Below are positions 7,018-14,508 of a stretch of DNA of 41,473 bases, in pieces. Numbering within the stretch: position 1 is the first letter of the stretch; each line of letters opens with the position of its first letter. The notes beneath the pieces were generated by a model that ran no database searches, had not been told where the DNA came from, and saw only the letters and a program-made list of their open reading frames with translations. The translations under genes and the position numbers were made by a program. This stretch comes from Actinomycetota bacterium. GTDB lineage: Bacteria > Actinomycetota > Acidimicrobiia > Acidimicrobiales > MedAcidi-G1. The stretch is from NCBI GenBank assembly GCA_014381945.1, contig JACNKQ010000048.1:1-41473 (forward strand). Reading direction: 5' to 3'.

Positions 7018-7791
7018 ATGAGCCTGCTCCTGACCGAACGACGGGGCCGCGTTGCGGTCCTCACCTTCAACGACCCCGACCGCCGCAACGCCATCTCCAA
7101 CGAGATGAACGTGGCGCTCGACTCGGCCTTCGACGAGTTCGAGGCCGACGAGGGTGTCGGGGCGGTCGTGCTCATCGGCGCCGGCCGGGCGTTTTGTGCC
7201 GGGGCCGTACTCGACGACCTGGTGGGTGCCGGCAGGAGCGAGGCACGCAGCAGCGACGACCTTCCCAGCATCTACCGGGGCTTCCTGCGGGTCGCCCACT
7301 CCCCCCTCGCCACGGTTGCCGCCGTCAACGGCGCCGCAGTCGGAGCCGGAATGAACATGCTGCTCGGCTGCGACCTGGTTGTCGCCGGCCGCTCGGCCAG
7401 GTTCGATACGCGCTTCCTCTCCATCGGCCTGCATCCGGGGGGTGGCCACATATGGCGGCTCCGACACCTCACCGACCTCGGCACCACCCGGGCCATGGTG
7501 CTGTTCAAGCAGGTGCTCGACGGCGAGGAGGCGGCACGCCGGGGACTTGCCTGGGAGTGCGTCGAAGACGAAGCCCTCCTCGACGCTGCAGTCGCCTACG
7601 CAGAATTGGCCGCCTCACACCCGAAGGAACTGTTGGCCAGCACCAAGGCGACCATCGCCGCAGGCCTGGCGGTGACCGCATCCGAAGAAGCCGTCCAACT
7701 CGAGATAGAGCCACAGATCCAGTCGATGCGCCAGCCGGCATTTCGCGAGATGATCCGCTCGCTCAAGGAGCGCATCAGCAGCAAGGACTGA
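7018..7791 (+). CDS. Enoyl-CoA hydratase/isomerase family protein lacking the usual catalytic Glu residues
   Basis: A crotonase-fold protein of 257 residues. The oxyanion-hole and CoA regions are clear (NDPDRRNAIS near residue 18, FCAGAVLDDL near 60, NGAAVGAG near 103). The two acid/base glutamates of true hydratases (Glu144 and Glu164 of the rat enzyme) are not seen: the first position reads GMNMLLG and the second lies in FLSIGLHPGGGH. This GLHPGGG form recurs in a crotonase subgroup of unknown reaction. ATG 7018 gives the normal family length, but its ribosome binding site (GGCAGG) is weak. The frame is also open upstream through the 15-bp array, so N-terminally extended products are conceivable. 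The role is probably in acyl-CoA metabolism. Confidence 0.85.
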   Translation: MSLLLTERRGRVAVLTFNDPDRRNAISNEMNVALDSAFDEFEADEGVGAVVLIGAGRAFCAGAVLDDLVGAGRSEARSSDDLPSIYRGFLRVAHSPLATVAAVNGAAVGAGMNMLLGCDLVVAGRSARFDTRFLSIGLHPGGGHIWRLRHLTDLGTTRAMVLFKQVLDGEEAARRGLAWECVEDEALLDAAVAYAELAASHPKELLASTKATIAAGLAVTASEEAVQLEIEPQIQSMRQPAFREMIRSLKERISSKD

Positions 7792-7813
7792 CTGCGCGTT
7801 CAGGGACCTCCGG

Positions 7814-8413
7814 TCAGTCGAGCCACTCCATGCGCAACTCGTCGGCCCGCTCGGCCCACTCCTCGGACGTGAAGGCGAACCGGAGGTGGTCCTCCCAGAC
7901 GCCGTTGATCTCCAGATAGCGCTCGGCGAGACCCTCACAGCGCAGGTCCAACTTCTCGACGACCCTCCGGGACGGGCCGTTCCCCGGCACGATCGACACC
8001 TGGAGGCGGTGCAGGCCGACCTCCTCGAAGGCGAAGCGGGCTGCGACCACGAGCGCCTCGGGCACATAGCCGTTGCCCGCCTGCGCCTCATCGATCCAGT
8101 AGCCGACATGGGCGTTGCGAAAGGCACCCCGGATGACGTTGGAGAGGTTGATCTCGCCCACCAACGTTTCTCCGACGAAGATGCCGAATCCGTATCCGGT
8201 GCCCAACTGGTGCTCACGCTGTCGTGACGCACAACGTGCGGCAAACGCCTTCCGGTCGCCTGCAGGATCGGCCTGGCCCGTCGGCCGGAGCGGCTCCCAC
8301 CCGGTCAGCCAGTCGCCGTTGCGGTGCCGGACCTCCCGCCAGTGCGCGAAGTCGTCAACCCCCAGGGGGCGCAGGGCCACCCGGCGGCCCTGCAGGATCG
8401 GAGAGTCGGTCAT
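7814..8413 (-). CDS. GNAT-family N-acetyltransferase (RimJ/RimL type)
   Basis: A 199-residue acetyltransferase. It starts with the RimJ/RimL-like pattern VALRPLGVDDFAHWREVR. The central strand is GIFVGETLVGEINLSNV, followed by VGYWIDEAQAGNGYVPEAL, the acetyl-CoA-binding region (motif A, here A-G-N-G-Y), and LHRLQVSIVPGNGPSRRVVEKL (motif B) near residue 150. These enzymes transfer acetyl from acetyl-CoA to the N-terminus of ribosomal or other proteins, or to small amines; the target is unknown. ATG 8413 has only a weak GGGG site upstream. It is convergent with the crotonase (22-bp gap) and lies 61 bp downstream of the aminotransferase on the same strand, so the two may be cotranscribed. Confidence 0.9.
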   Translation of the reverse strand: MTDSPILQGRRVALRPLGVDDFAHWREVRHRNGDWLTGWEPLRPTGQADPAGDRKAFAARCASRQREHQLGTGYGFGIFVGETLVGEINLSNVIRGAFRNAHVGYWIDEAQAGNGYVPEALVVAARFAFEEVGLHRLQVSIVPGNGPSRRVVEKLDLRCEGLAERYLEINGVWEDHLRFAFTSEEWAERADELRMEWLD

Positions 8414-8474
8414 GACCCCATGATCCCCGCCGGAGCGACTGTCCGACCAGCCCGGGAGGACCACGGGCGTCGGA

Positions 8475-9569
8475 TCAGAGCAGGATCTCGGCCAGCGCTC
8501 CGAGCAGGAGGGTGACGTTGCGGGGTCGGGCGGTGTGGCCCATGCATCCGATGCGCCACACCTGTCCGGCGACGGGGCCGAGACCCCCACCGATCTCGAT
8601 GCCGTACCTGTCGAGTAGGAGCCGCCGCACTCCGGCCTCACCCATCCCCTCGGGGAGGCGGTCAAGGGGGATCCGCACCGATGTGAGCTCGGGGAGGCGG
8701 TGACCCTCCTGGGCGAACAGTTCGAAGCCCATCTCCTGGAGACCCAGTTGGAGTTTCTCACCGCAGGCCCGGTGGCGTGCCTGGGCGTTGCCGAGGCCCT
8801 CCTCCAGGATCACGCCGAGGCCGGCGTGGAGCGCGTAGACCATCGAGATCGGCGCCGTGTGGTGGTAGGCACGGGTGCTGCCACCGGCCACGTAGTCGGC
8901 GATCATGGAAAGGTCCAGGTACCAGGACGGGCTGCGCTCGACGAATCCTTCTATGGCCCGCTGCGACACCGTGACCGGTGAGAGGCCCGGCGGCACGCCT
9001 ATGCACTTCTGGGTACCGCTGTAGGCGAGGTCCACACCCCATGCGTCGATCTCGAGGGGGATGCCGGCAAGGGATGTGACGCAGTCGACCAGAAACAGGG
9101 CGTCGCCCTTGCCGGCGCCTATCTCCTCGAGGTCGTTGCGCACGCCGGTCGACGTCTCGGCGTGGACGATGGCGATGACCTTGGGGCCCGGGTGTGCGTC
9201 GAGCATGCGCTGTGGCTCGATGGCCTGTCCCCATTCGGCGTCGACGCGCACGACCTCGGCGCCCAGGCGGTCGGCGACGTCGCACATGCGCTCCCCGAAC
9301 ACGCCGTTGACTCCGATGACGACCACCTCACCGGGGGCCAGAACGTTGCAGAATGTGGCCTCCATGCCGGCCGAACCGGTCGCCGACATGGGAAAGGTCA
9401 GGGCGTTGGCGGTCAGGAAGACGGCCCGGAGGCGGTCGTTTGTCTCGTCGAGCAGGTCGATGAACTCAGGGTCGAGATGGCCGAGCAAGGGACGGCCGAA
9501 GGCCTCGATGACCTCGGGGTAAGGATTACACGGGCCGGGGCCCATCAAAAGGCGGTCACTGTGCGCCAT
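8475..9569 (-). CDS. Class V aminotransferase: alanine/serine-glyoxylate (or ureidoglycine-glyoxylate) aminotransferase
   Basis: A 364-residue PLP enzyme of the AGXT family. GPGPCNPYPEV at the N-terminus, SATGSAGMEA at about 62-71, the PLP-binding Asp in LVDCVTSLAG near 162, and the Schiff-base Lys K188 in YSGTQKCIGVPPG are visible. The YHHTAPI segment and C-terminal GLGPVAGQVWRIGCMGH are also typical. The family converts glyoxylate to glycine using alanine, serine or ureidoglycine. Serine-glyoxylate activity would join the malyl-CoA cluster at 13.6-19.6 kb. Ureidoglycine activity would fit purine breakdown, a possible reason for the nearby xdhC genes. The start is ATG 9569; a palindrome lies 25 bp upstream. 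Confidence 0.87.
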   Translation of the reverse strand: MAHSDRLLMGPGPCNPYPEVIEAFGRPLLGHLDPEFIDLLDETNDRLRAVFLTANALTFPMSATGSAGMEATFCNVLAPGEVVVIGVNGVFGERMCDVADRLGAEVVRVDAEWGQAIEPQRMLDAHPGPKVIAIVHAETSTGVRNDLEEIGAGKGDALFLVDCVTSLAGIPLEIDAWGVDLAYSGTQKCIGVPPGLSPVTVSQRAIEGFVERSPSWYLDLSMIADYVAGGSTRAYHHTAPISMVYALHAGLGVILEEGLGNAQARHRACGEKLQLGLQEMGFELFAQEGHRLPELTSVRIPLDRLPEGMGEAGVRRLLLDRYGIEIGGGLGPVAGQVWRIGCMGHTARPRNVTLLLGALAEILL

Positions 9570-9593
9570 GATGTTTCTCTTTGTTAGTGATCA

Positions 9594-9608
9594 TTTCCCT
9601 ATGGGAAA
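9594..9608. promoter_or_regulatory. Palindromic operator candidate upstream of the aminotransferase
   Basis: TTTCCC-TAT-GGGAAA is a perfect 6-bp inverted repeat with a 3-bp centre, 25 bases upstream of ATG 9569 in an AT-richer pocket (TTTCTCTTTGTTAGTGATCA beside it). Its size and symmetry suit a dimeric repressor or activator. The regulator is unknown; no transcription factor gene is in this window. Confidence 0.5.
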
Positions 9609-9658
9609 CACTAGTGCTCGCCGCAACCTATCCACCGGTACCCGAAACCGACCGCCGG

Positions 9659-10570
9659 TCAGGCAGAAAGTTGCGCCGCAACCAGGCCGTCGAGGATGTC
9701 GGACTCGGAGACGAGGCACCCGTCGAAACCCAACTGGCGCATGACCTTGACCAGCACGCACAGGCCGCCCACGATCACGTCGGTGCGGGCCTCCTCCATG
9801 CCCGGGTTCTCCATCCGTTGCGACCGGTCCTCCGTGGCCAGCGTCCGGAACACATCCTCGACCGCCTCCCTGGTGAGCCTGAAGTGGTGGATCCGGTCCC
9901 GGTCGTATCCGGGCAGGCCCAGTTCCACCGCAGCCACGCACGACACGGTGCCGGCCAGGCCGACGAGGGTCCGCACCTCCGAAACCGCAGGGATCTCACG
10001 ACGCACGTCGTCGATATGCCCCTCGACTATCGAGAGGCAGGCCGACAACTCCTCTGGCAGCGGCGGGTCATGTTCGATCCACTGCTCGGTCAGGCGCACA
10101 CAGCCGATATCGCACGACAGGACACCCTCGGCCCCGGTCGTGCCGACGACGAACTCCGTCGAGCCGCCTCCGATGTCGAGGACCAGGAACGGCCCGTCGG
10201 CAGGATCGAGGTCGGCGGTGGCACCGGCGAACGAGAGGCGCCCCTCCTCCAGACCGGACAGAAGTTCGGGCCGGACCCCGAGCGCCGCCTCTGCGGCGTC
10301 GAAGAACTCGTCCCGGTTGACGGCATCACGCGCTGCGGATGTGGCCGTGGTACGCACCCGCTGCACACCGTGCCGGTCCAGGACCTCACGGAACTCGCGC
10401 AGGACGACCACCACCCGGTCGATGGCCTGCGGGGACAGCCGGCCTGTGGCATCGACCCCCTCACCCAGTCGGGTGATCCGCATGAGCCGCTCGACGGTCT
10501 TGGTGCCGTCGCCGACCAGGAGCCTCGTGGAGTTGGTTCCACAGTCGACGGCGGCCACGAGTTCAGACAC
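9659..10570 (-). CDS. ppx: Exopolyphosphatase / guanosine pentaphosphatase (Ppx/GppA family)
   Basis: A 303-residue short Ppx/GppA protein of the ASKHA fold. AAVDCGTNSTRLLV (phosphate 1 loop, residues 5-18), TTATSAARDA near 90, the second phosphate loop LVLDIGGGSTEF near 140 with GCVRLTE after it, and VGLAGT (adenosine-like motif) near 215 are all present. It hydrolyses polyphosphate or (p)ppGpp-type substrates. It lacks the C-terminal HD domain of long Ppx proteins, as is usual for actinobacterial Ppx1/Ppx2. The start GTG 10570 overlaps the stop of the DUF501 gene by eight bases (GTGTCTGA), so translation is coupled. DUF501-ppx is a conserved actinobacterial pair. Confidence 0.9.
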   Translation of the reverse strand: MSELVAAVDCGTNSTRLLVGDGTKTVERLMRITRLGEGVDATGRLSPQAIDRVVVVLREFREVLDRHGVQRVRTTATSAARDAVNRDEFFDAAEAALGVRPELLSGLEEGRLSFAGATADLDPADGPFLVLDIGGGSTEFVVGTTGAEGVLSCDIGCVRLTEQWIEHDPPLPEELSACLSIVEGHIDDVRREIPAVSEVRTLVGLAGTVSCVAAVELGLPGYDRDRIHHFRLTREAVEDVFRTLATEDRSQRMENPGMEEARTDVIVGGLCVLVKVMRQLGFDGCLVSESDILDGLVAAQLSA

Positions 10571-11027
10571 GGTCGGGAGCGCCTTCCTCGAGCAGCTGCG
10601 CCTCGACCCAGCGGCCGACCGGGTCGTCGCCACCCGCCAGATGCCAGGCATAGTGGGCATGGAGGCACTTCACGCCCTGACGGGTGCCGCCCACCCCACC
10701 ACTGGGACGCGGGCCCTCGTGGGCGGCCGGGATTGCCGCCTCGCGTTCTGCGGCATAGAGCCGGTGGGCATCGGCCAGTTCCGTGGCATCGACAGCGGCC
10801 TCGGCAGCCCGCACGCCACCCTCGGATTCCAGCGTTCCGACCCGGGACCGCAGGTCGGCACCCACCAGCCAGTACCGGGTGGGCATGGGTCGGCCGTCGT
10901 CGAGGAACGGATGGTTGACGATGACGATCGGCTGCCCGTCGGGATCGCGGACCACGATCTCGAAGGCACCCAGCGGTGGGCGCCCAAGGAGGCGTTCGAC
11001 CAGCGCCCGTTCGTCGTCGGTGGGCAC
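10563..11027 (-). CDS. DUF501 family protein
   Basis: A 154-residue protein with the DUF501 hallmarks: VNHPFLDDGRPMPTRYWL in the first half and GGVGGTRQGVKCLHAHYAW plus GGDDPVGRWV in the C-terminal half. The family is confined mostly to actinobacteria, where it normally lies between divIC and ppx; its function is unknown. GTG 11027 follows the coxG stop by 11 bases without a clear ribosome binding site, consistent with coupled translation. Here the usual upstream neighbours eno and divIC are 15 kb away. Confidence 0.9.
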   Translation of the reverse strand: MPTDDERALVERLLGRPPLGAFEIVVRDPDGQPIVIVNHPFLDDGRPMPTRYWLVGADLRSRVGTLESEGGVRAAEAAVDATELADAHRLYAAEREAAIPAAHEGPRPSGGVGGTRQGVKCLHAHYAWHLAGGDDPVGRWVEAQLLEEGAPDRV

Positions 11028-11038
11028 GGTCGCGGTCG

Positions 11039-11716
11039 CTAGACGAAGACGATGATGACAGCCACCAGCACGACGACTGCCACGATCACCGGCAGCAGCC
11101 GCTTGAGCACCGGTGCACCGGCGGCGCCAACCAGGTCGACAGCCTCCGCCTCCGGGGCGTCGATGATGCGTACCTGTTTATCGACGGGTTCATCGACGGG
11201 TTCATCGACGGGTTCATCGACGGATTCAGGGACGGGTTCAGGCTCCTGCCGTGCCGGTTCGACAACCGGCTCGTCCTGTTGGAGGAGCCCTCTCAGGTTC
11301 TCGGCGAACTGGCCCATCAGCTTCCTGGAAACGTCAGCCATCACGCCGCGTCCGAACTGGGCAACCTTGCCGGTGACCTTGAGGTCGGTGGTGACCGTGA
11401 CCTTTGTTCCGGCCCCGGTCGAGACCATCTCGGCGGTGATGTCGGCGGCGGCGTTGCCCGCACCCCGGGTGTCGCGCCCCTCTGCACGCAGGACCGCACG
11501 GTGGGCGTCACCGTCCCTCTCTACGAAGCTGGCCGCCCCCTTGTACTGGGCGGTGATGGGGCCGACCCTGACCTTCACCACGCCCCGGAACTCGTCACCC
11601 TCGACCTCCTGGAGCTGTGCGCCCGGCAGGCAGGGGGCTATGCGCTCGAGGTCGGTCAGGACCTTCCAGACCACGTCGATCGGTGCATCGACGTCGAACT
11701 CGTTGCTCAACTCCAT
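11039..11716 (-). CDS. coxG: CoxG-like SRPBCC protein with C-terminal membrane anchor
   Basis: A 225-residue protein. Residues 1-150 form the CoxG (carbon monoxide dehydrogenase subunit G) SRPBCC domain: MELSNEFDVDAPIDVVWKVL, PCLPGAQL, and VRVGPITAQYKG. A charged linker with the repeated tetrapeptide EPVD follows, then a 22-residue hydrophobic C-terminal segment (LPVIVAVVVLVAVIIVFV) that should anchor it in the membrane with the domain in the cytoplasm. CoxG is thought to recruit CO dehydrogenase to the membrane. ATG 11716 overlaps the end of the mocA-like gene by 10 bases. Its partner enzyme may be the coxSM products encoded 11 kb away. Confidence 0.85.
   Translation of the reverse strand: MELSNEFDVDAPIDVVWKVLTDLERIAPCLPGAQLQEVEGDEFRGVVKVRVGPITAQYKGAASFVERDGDAHRAVLRAEGRDTRGAGNAAADITAEMVSTGAGTKVTVTTDLKVTGKVAQFGRGVMADVSRKLMGQFAENLRGLLQQDEPVVEPARQEPEPVPESVDEPVDEPVDEPVDKQVRIIDAPEAEAVDLVGAAGAPVLKRLLPVIVAVVVLVAVIIVFV
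11181..11240. repeat. 12-bp tandem repeat inside coxG, 5 copies
   Basis: Three perfect copies of TCGACGGGTTCA at 11181-11216 are followed by two copies with one or two changes. On the coding strand they give EPVD tetrapeptides in the linker between the CoxG domain and the membrane anchor. Length changes by whole copies would keep the frame. Confidence 0.9.
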
Positions 11717-12264
11717 GCGCTCAGGTCTTTCAGTGTGTCGACGTCGGCTGGCTCGCCGTCGCACGCTACTTCCACCGCCTCCGATGCCCTCCAACGCAAC
11801 AGGAGCCTGGCACCCACGTCGCCGGTGACGGGCAGCTCGTCCCAGAGGTGGGCTGCGACCTTGACGGGCGGACGCCGACGACCGTCGAACGTGGCGCAGA
11901 CGAGGTCGGCCGACTGTTCTGCGACGGCCTGCCACGCCGCTGCCGGAATGCCCGGCGTGTCGGCCAGGCCCACCACGATCGCCTCGTGCCCGACAGACCG
12001 GCAGTGTTCCACGGCCAACTGGAGCGAGACCGCCTGGCCGGCCTCCCAGTCCGGGTTGTAGAGGACGGTCGCCGAGTCCGGAATCACGTCAGAGAGGTCG
12101 GCGGCTCCGGTCACGACCACGAGTTCGTCGAGCCCGGAAGCCGCCGCTGCGTCGATCGCATGGGCGGCCAGTGGACGGCCGCCCAGGTCGGCCAGGAGCT
12201 TGTGGCCCCCGCCGTCCCAGCGGGTTCCCCCACCGGCGGCCAAAACGACGGCTGCGATCGTCAT
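11707..12264 (-). CDS. mocA: MobA-like NTP transferase (molybdenum cofactor cytidylyltransferase, MocA type)
   Basis: A 185-residue nucleotidyltransferase. The NTP-binding loop VVLAAGGGTRWDGGGHKLL is at residues 6-24, VVVTGAADL follows near 58, LADTPG (the metal-binding DxP region) is near 108, and the C-terminal PVTGDVGARLLL matches the MocA family (G-D-x-G-A-R). Such enzymes attach CMP (or GMP) to molybdopterin to make the cofactor used by xanthine dehydrogenase-type hydroxylases. It sits between xdhC and coxG in a maturation operon. ATG 12264 is preferred over an upstream TTG at 12285, with AGGG just upstream. The stop overlaps the coxG start. Confidence 0.87.
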   Translation of the reverse strand: MTIAAVVLAAGGGTRWDGGGHKLLADLGGRPLAAHAIDAAAASGLDELVVVTGAADLSDVIPDSATVLYNPDWEAGQAVSLQLAVEHCRSVGHEAIVVGLADTPGIPAAAWQAVAEQSADLVCATFDGRRRPPVKVAAHLWDELPVTGDVGARLLLRWRASEAVEVACDGEPADVDTLKDLSAWS

Positions 12265-12285
12265 CTCAGCCCTGTGCCCGGACAA

Positions 12286-13212
12286 TCAGCCGTGGATCGG
12301 CCCGGACGAGGAACTCAACGCCCGGACAGAACGACCCGTCCTCAAGGCGATGATCTCCGCAACGATCGAGATGGCGGTCTCCTCCGGGGTGCGTGCCCCG
12401 ATGTCGAGGCCCAACGGCGACCGCAGGCGGGCAAGGCCCGCATCGTCGACTCCGGCCTCGCTCAGGCGCACCAGCCGGTTCTCGTGGGTTCGGCGGGATC
12501 CCATGACGCCGATGTAGCCGACCTCCGTGGCGAGTGCCGACACGATCGCCGGCACGTCGAACTTGTTGTCGTGGGTCAGCACGCAGACGGCGTCGCGCTG
12601 CCCGAGTTCGGCGCCGACCTGGTCGAGCAGGCGGTTCGGCCAGTCGACGACCACATCGTCGGCAAGGGGAAACCGCTGCCTGGTGGCGAAGACCTCGCGG
12701 GCGTCGCACACGGTGACCCGGTATCCGAGAACCTTGGCGATCCGCACCAGCGCACCCGTGAAGTCGACCGCGCCGAAGATCAGCATCCTCGGCGGCTGGG
12801 CGAAGCTCTCGATGAACACCCGGACGTCGTCCTCTCGGGCCTCACCGTGCTCGCCGTAGTGGCGTACCCCGCTGCGGCCGGCAGCCAACTCGCCGAGGGC
12901 ATCACGCTCGACGACCCGATCCAGACCGGCGTTACCCAACGTGCCCAGGGTGCCCTGTGTGCCCTCTGTGCCCTCTGTGCCCTCTGTGCCCTCTGTGCCC
13001 TGTGTGCCCTCTGTGCCCTCTGTGCCCTCTGTGCCCTCTGTGCCCTGTGTGCCCTCTGTGCCCTGAGTGCCCTCCGGGCGGACCAGCAACTTGGCACCGG
13101 CAGCCGGGCCCTCAACCACTGTGGCCAGGGCGAAGGCGGACTCATCCCGGAGCAGGGAGGCGACCGTGTCGAAGATCGGGGTCGTGGTTCCCGGCGCGGA
13201 GTCAGCGGCCAT
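12286..13212 (-). CDS. xdhC: XdhC-family molybdenum hydroxylase maturation factor, with internal GT-repeat
   Basis: A 308-residue protein. The N-terminal part (SLLRDESAFALATVVEG) and the second half (MLIFGAVDFTGALVR, VCDAREVFAT, VCVLTHDNKFDVP, GYIGVMGSRRTHENR) are the XdhC Rossmann-domain type. XdhC proteins bind the molybdenum cofactor and insert its sulfurated form into xanthine dehydrogenase/CO dehydrogenase-like enzymes. Between residues 47 and 94 a run of about 16 xGT tripeptides (x = E or Q, last L) is inserted where relatives have a short EGTLG-like loop. ATG 13212 lies four bases after the stop of the small partner gene. The two are probably translated together and cooperate, as split XdhC pairs do in actinobacteria. 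Confidence 0.88.
   Translation of the reverse strand: MAADSAPGTTTPIFDTVASLLRDESAFALATVVEGPAAGAKLLVRPEGTQGTEGTQGTEGTEGTEGTEGTQGTEGTEGTEGTEGTQGTLGTLGNAGLDRVVERDALGELAAGRSGVRHYGEHGEAREDDVRVFIESFAQPPRMLIFGAVDFTGALVRIAKVLGYRVTVCDAREVFATRQRFPLADDVVVDWPNRLLDQVGAELGQRDAVCVLTHDNKFDVPAIVSALATEVGYIGVMGSRRTHENRLVRLSEAGVDDAGLARLRSPLGLDIGARTPEETAISIVAEIIALRTGRSVRALSSSSGPIHG
12931..13074. repeat. 9-bp tandem repeat inside xdhC, about 16 copies
   Basis: Head-to-tail copies of TGTGCCCTC/TGTGCCCTG (plus strand) encode xGT tripeptides in the XdhC protein. The units differ almost only at the codon for Glu versus Gln, in higher-order blocks (one Q unit, four E units, twice), which suggests expansion of a larger block. 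The length is a multiple of three, so the frame is kept. Confidence 0.95.
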
Positions 13213-13216
13213 CCCG

Positions 13217-13531
13217 CTACCAGTCCAGTGGCTCGATGAAAAGGTGGACGGTGCCGCCACAGGTCAGGCCGACCGCAAAGGCCTCGTCATCGCTGTAGCC
13301 GAACGAAACCAGCCGTCTACCGCCACCGTCGAGCACCTCGAGTGCCTCGGCGACCACCGCCCCCTCGACACATCCTCCGGAGACCGAACCGGCGACCTCA
13401 CCGTTGTCGGCGACCGCCATCGTGGCACCCGGCATGCGGGGGCCGGAGCCCTCGAGGTCGATCACACGTGCCAGGGCGACGCTTCGTCCCAGTCGGCGCC
13501 ATCGCTCGATGTCGTCCAGGATCTCCCGCAT
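13217..13531 (-). CDS. XdhC/CoxI N-terminal-domain protein
   Basis: A 104-residue protein made only of the XdhC_CoxI domain: ARVIDLEGSGPRMPGATM at about 21-38 and SVSGGCVEGAVV at 49-60. Cys54 in SGGCVE is the conserved cysteine implicated in molybdenum cofactor binding in XdhC. It is the first gene of the xdhC-xdhC-mocA-coxG-DUF501-ppx series; the start is ATG 13531. Full-length XdhC proteins fuse this domain to the Rossmann domain. Here the two are separate genes four bases apart, a split also found in other actinobacteria. Confidence 0.88.
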   Translation of the reverse strand: MREILDDIERWRRLGRSVALARVIDLEGSGPRMPGATMAVADNGEVAGSVSGGCVEGAVVAEALEVLDGGGRRLVSFGYSDDEAFAVGLTCGGTVHLFIEPLDW

Positions 13532-13617
13532 GGCTCCAAGGCTACGGCACCATCTCCCCCGGGAGGAGGGTCTGGCGTTGCCAGGGGCCGGAAAGAGAGG
13601 ATCCCCAAGCGGCGAGC

Positions 13618-14508
13618 TCAGACGGTGCGGTTCAGGATGCGGCCTACGACCTCGCCGAACTCCGAGGGCCGCTCGACGACGGTCACGCCGCACCCCTTGA
13701 GGATCTCGACCTTCTCGGCCGCCGACTCCCCCACTGTCGACACGATGGCACCGGCATGTCCCATGGTGCGGCCCTTCGGTGCGGTGAGGCCGGCGATGTA
13801 GCCGACGACCGGCTTGTACATGTGTTGCTTGGCGAACGCCGCCGCCTCGGCCTCCTGAGGACCGCCAATCTCGCCGATCATGACGACAACCCTGGTGTCA
13901 GGGTCCTGTTCGAATGCGGCCAGGTGGTCCTTGAAGGAGCTGCCGTTGATCGGGTCGCCGCCGATTCCGACACTCGTGCTGACGCCGATTCCGGCGGCCT
14001 TGAGCTGTGAGGCGGCCTCGTACCCGAGCGTGCCGGAGCGGCCGATGATGCCGACCTCGCCCGGTATGTAGATGTGGCCGGGCATGATCCCGAGCAGCGC
14101 CTTCCCGGGGCTGATGACCCCTGCGCAGTTCGGGCCGATGAGCTGCATGCGACGCTCGGCCTTGTAGCGGCGCATGTAGCGCTTGACGGTCATCATGTCC
14201 TGGGCGGGTATCCCGTCGGTGATGCACACGGCCGACCTGAGGCCGGCGTCGGCTGCCTCCATCAGCGCATCGGCGGCGAACGGTGGCGGCACGAACACGA
14301 TCGATACATCGGCGCCTGTTGCGTCGACGGCGTCTTTGACCGTGTCGAACACGGGGCGGTCGAAGAGCGTGGTTCCGCCCCGACCCGGGGTTACGCCACC
14401 CACGACGTTGGTGCCGTACCCGATCATCTCCTCGGCATGGAAGGAGCCGATGCGGCCCGTGAACCCCTGTACCAGAACCCGGGTCTTTTCGTCGATGACG
14501 ATGCTCAT
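13618..14508 (-). CDS. mtkB: Malate thiokinase (malate-CoA ligase) beta subunit, SucD-like
   Basis: A 296-residue protein of the succinyl-CoA synthetase alpha (SucD) fold. It binds CoA in the N-terminal domain ([18 protein letters not shown]) and carries the phosphorylated His251 in MGHAGAIVS. Long stretches agree with MtkB of Methylorubrum extorquens as I recall it (MSI-IDEKT start, [57 protein letters not shown]). Together with MtkA it makes malyl-CoA from malate, CoA and ATP. The neighbouring mcl supports this over succinyl-CoA synthetase. ATG 14508 overlaps the mtkA stop by four bases, with GGAGG upstream. Confidence 0.88.
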   Translation of the reverse strand: MSIVIDEKTRVLVQGFTGRIGSFHAEEMIGYGTNVVGGVTPGRGGTTLFDRPVFDTVKDAVDATGADVSIVFVPPPFAADALMEAADAGLRSAVCITDGIPAQDMMTVKRYMRRYKAERRMQLIGPNCAGVISPGKALLGIMPGHIYIPGEVGIIGRSGTLGYEAASQLKAAGIGVSTSVGIGGDPINGSSFKDHLAAFEQDPDTRVVVMIGEIGGPQEAEAAAFAKQHMYKPVVGYIAGLTAPKGRTMGHAGAIVSTVGESAAEKVEILKGCGVTVVERPSEFGEVVGRILNRTV

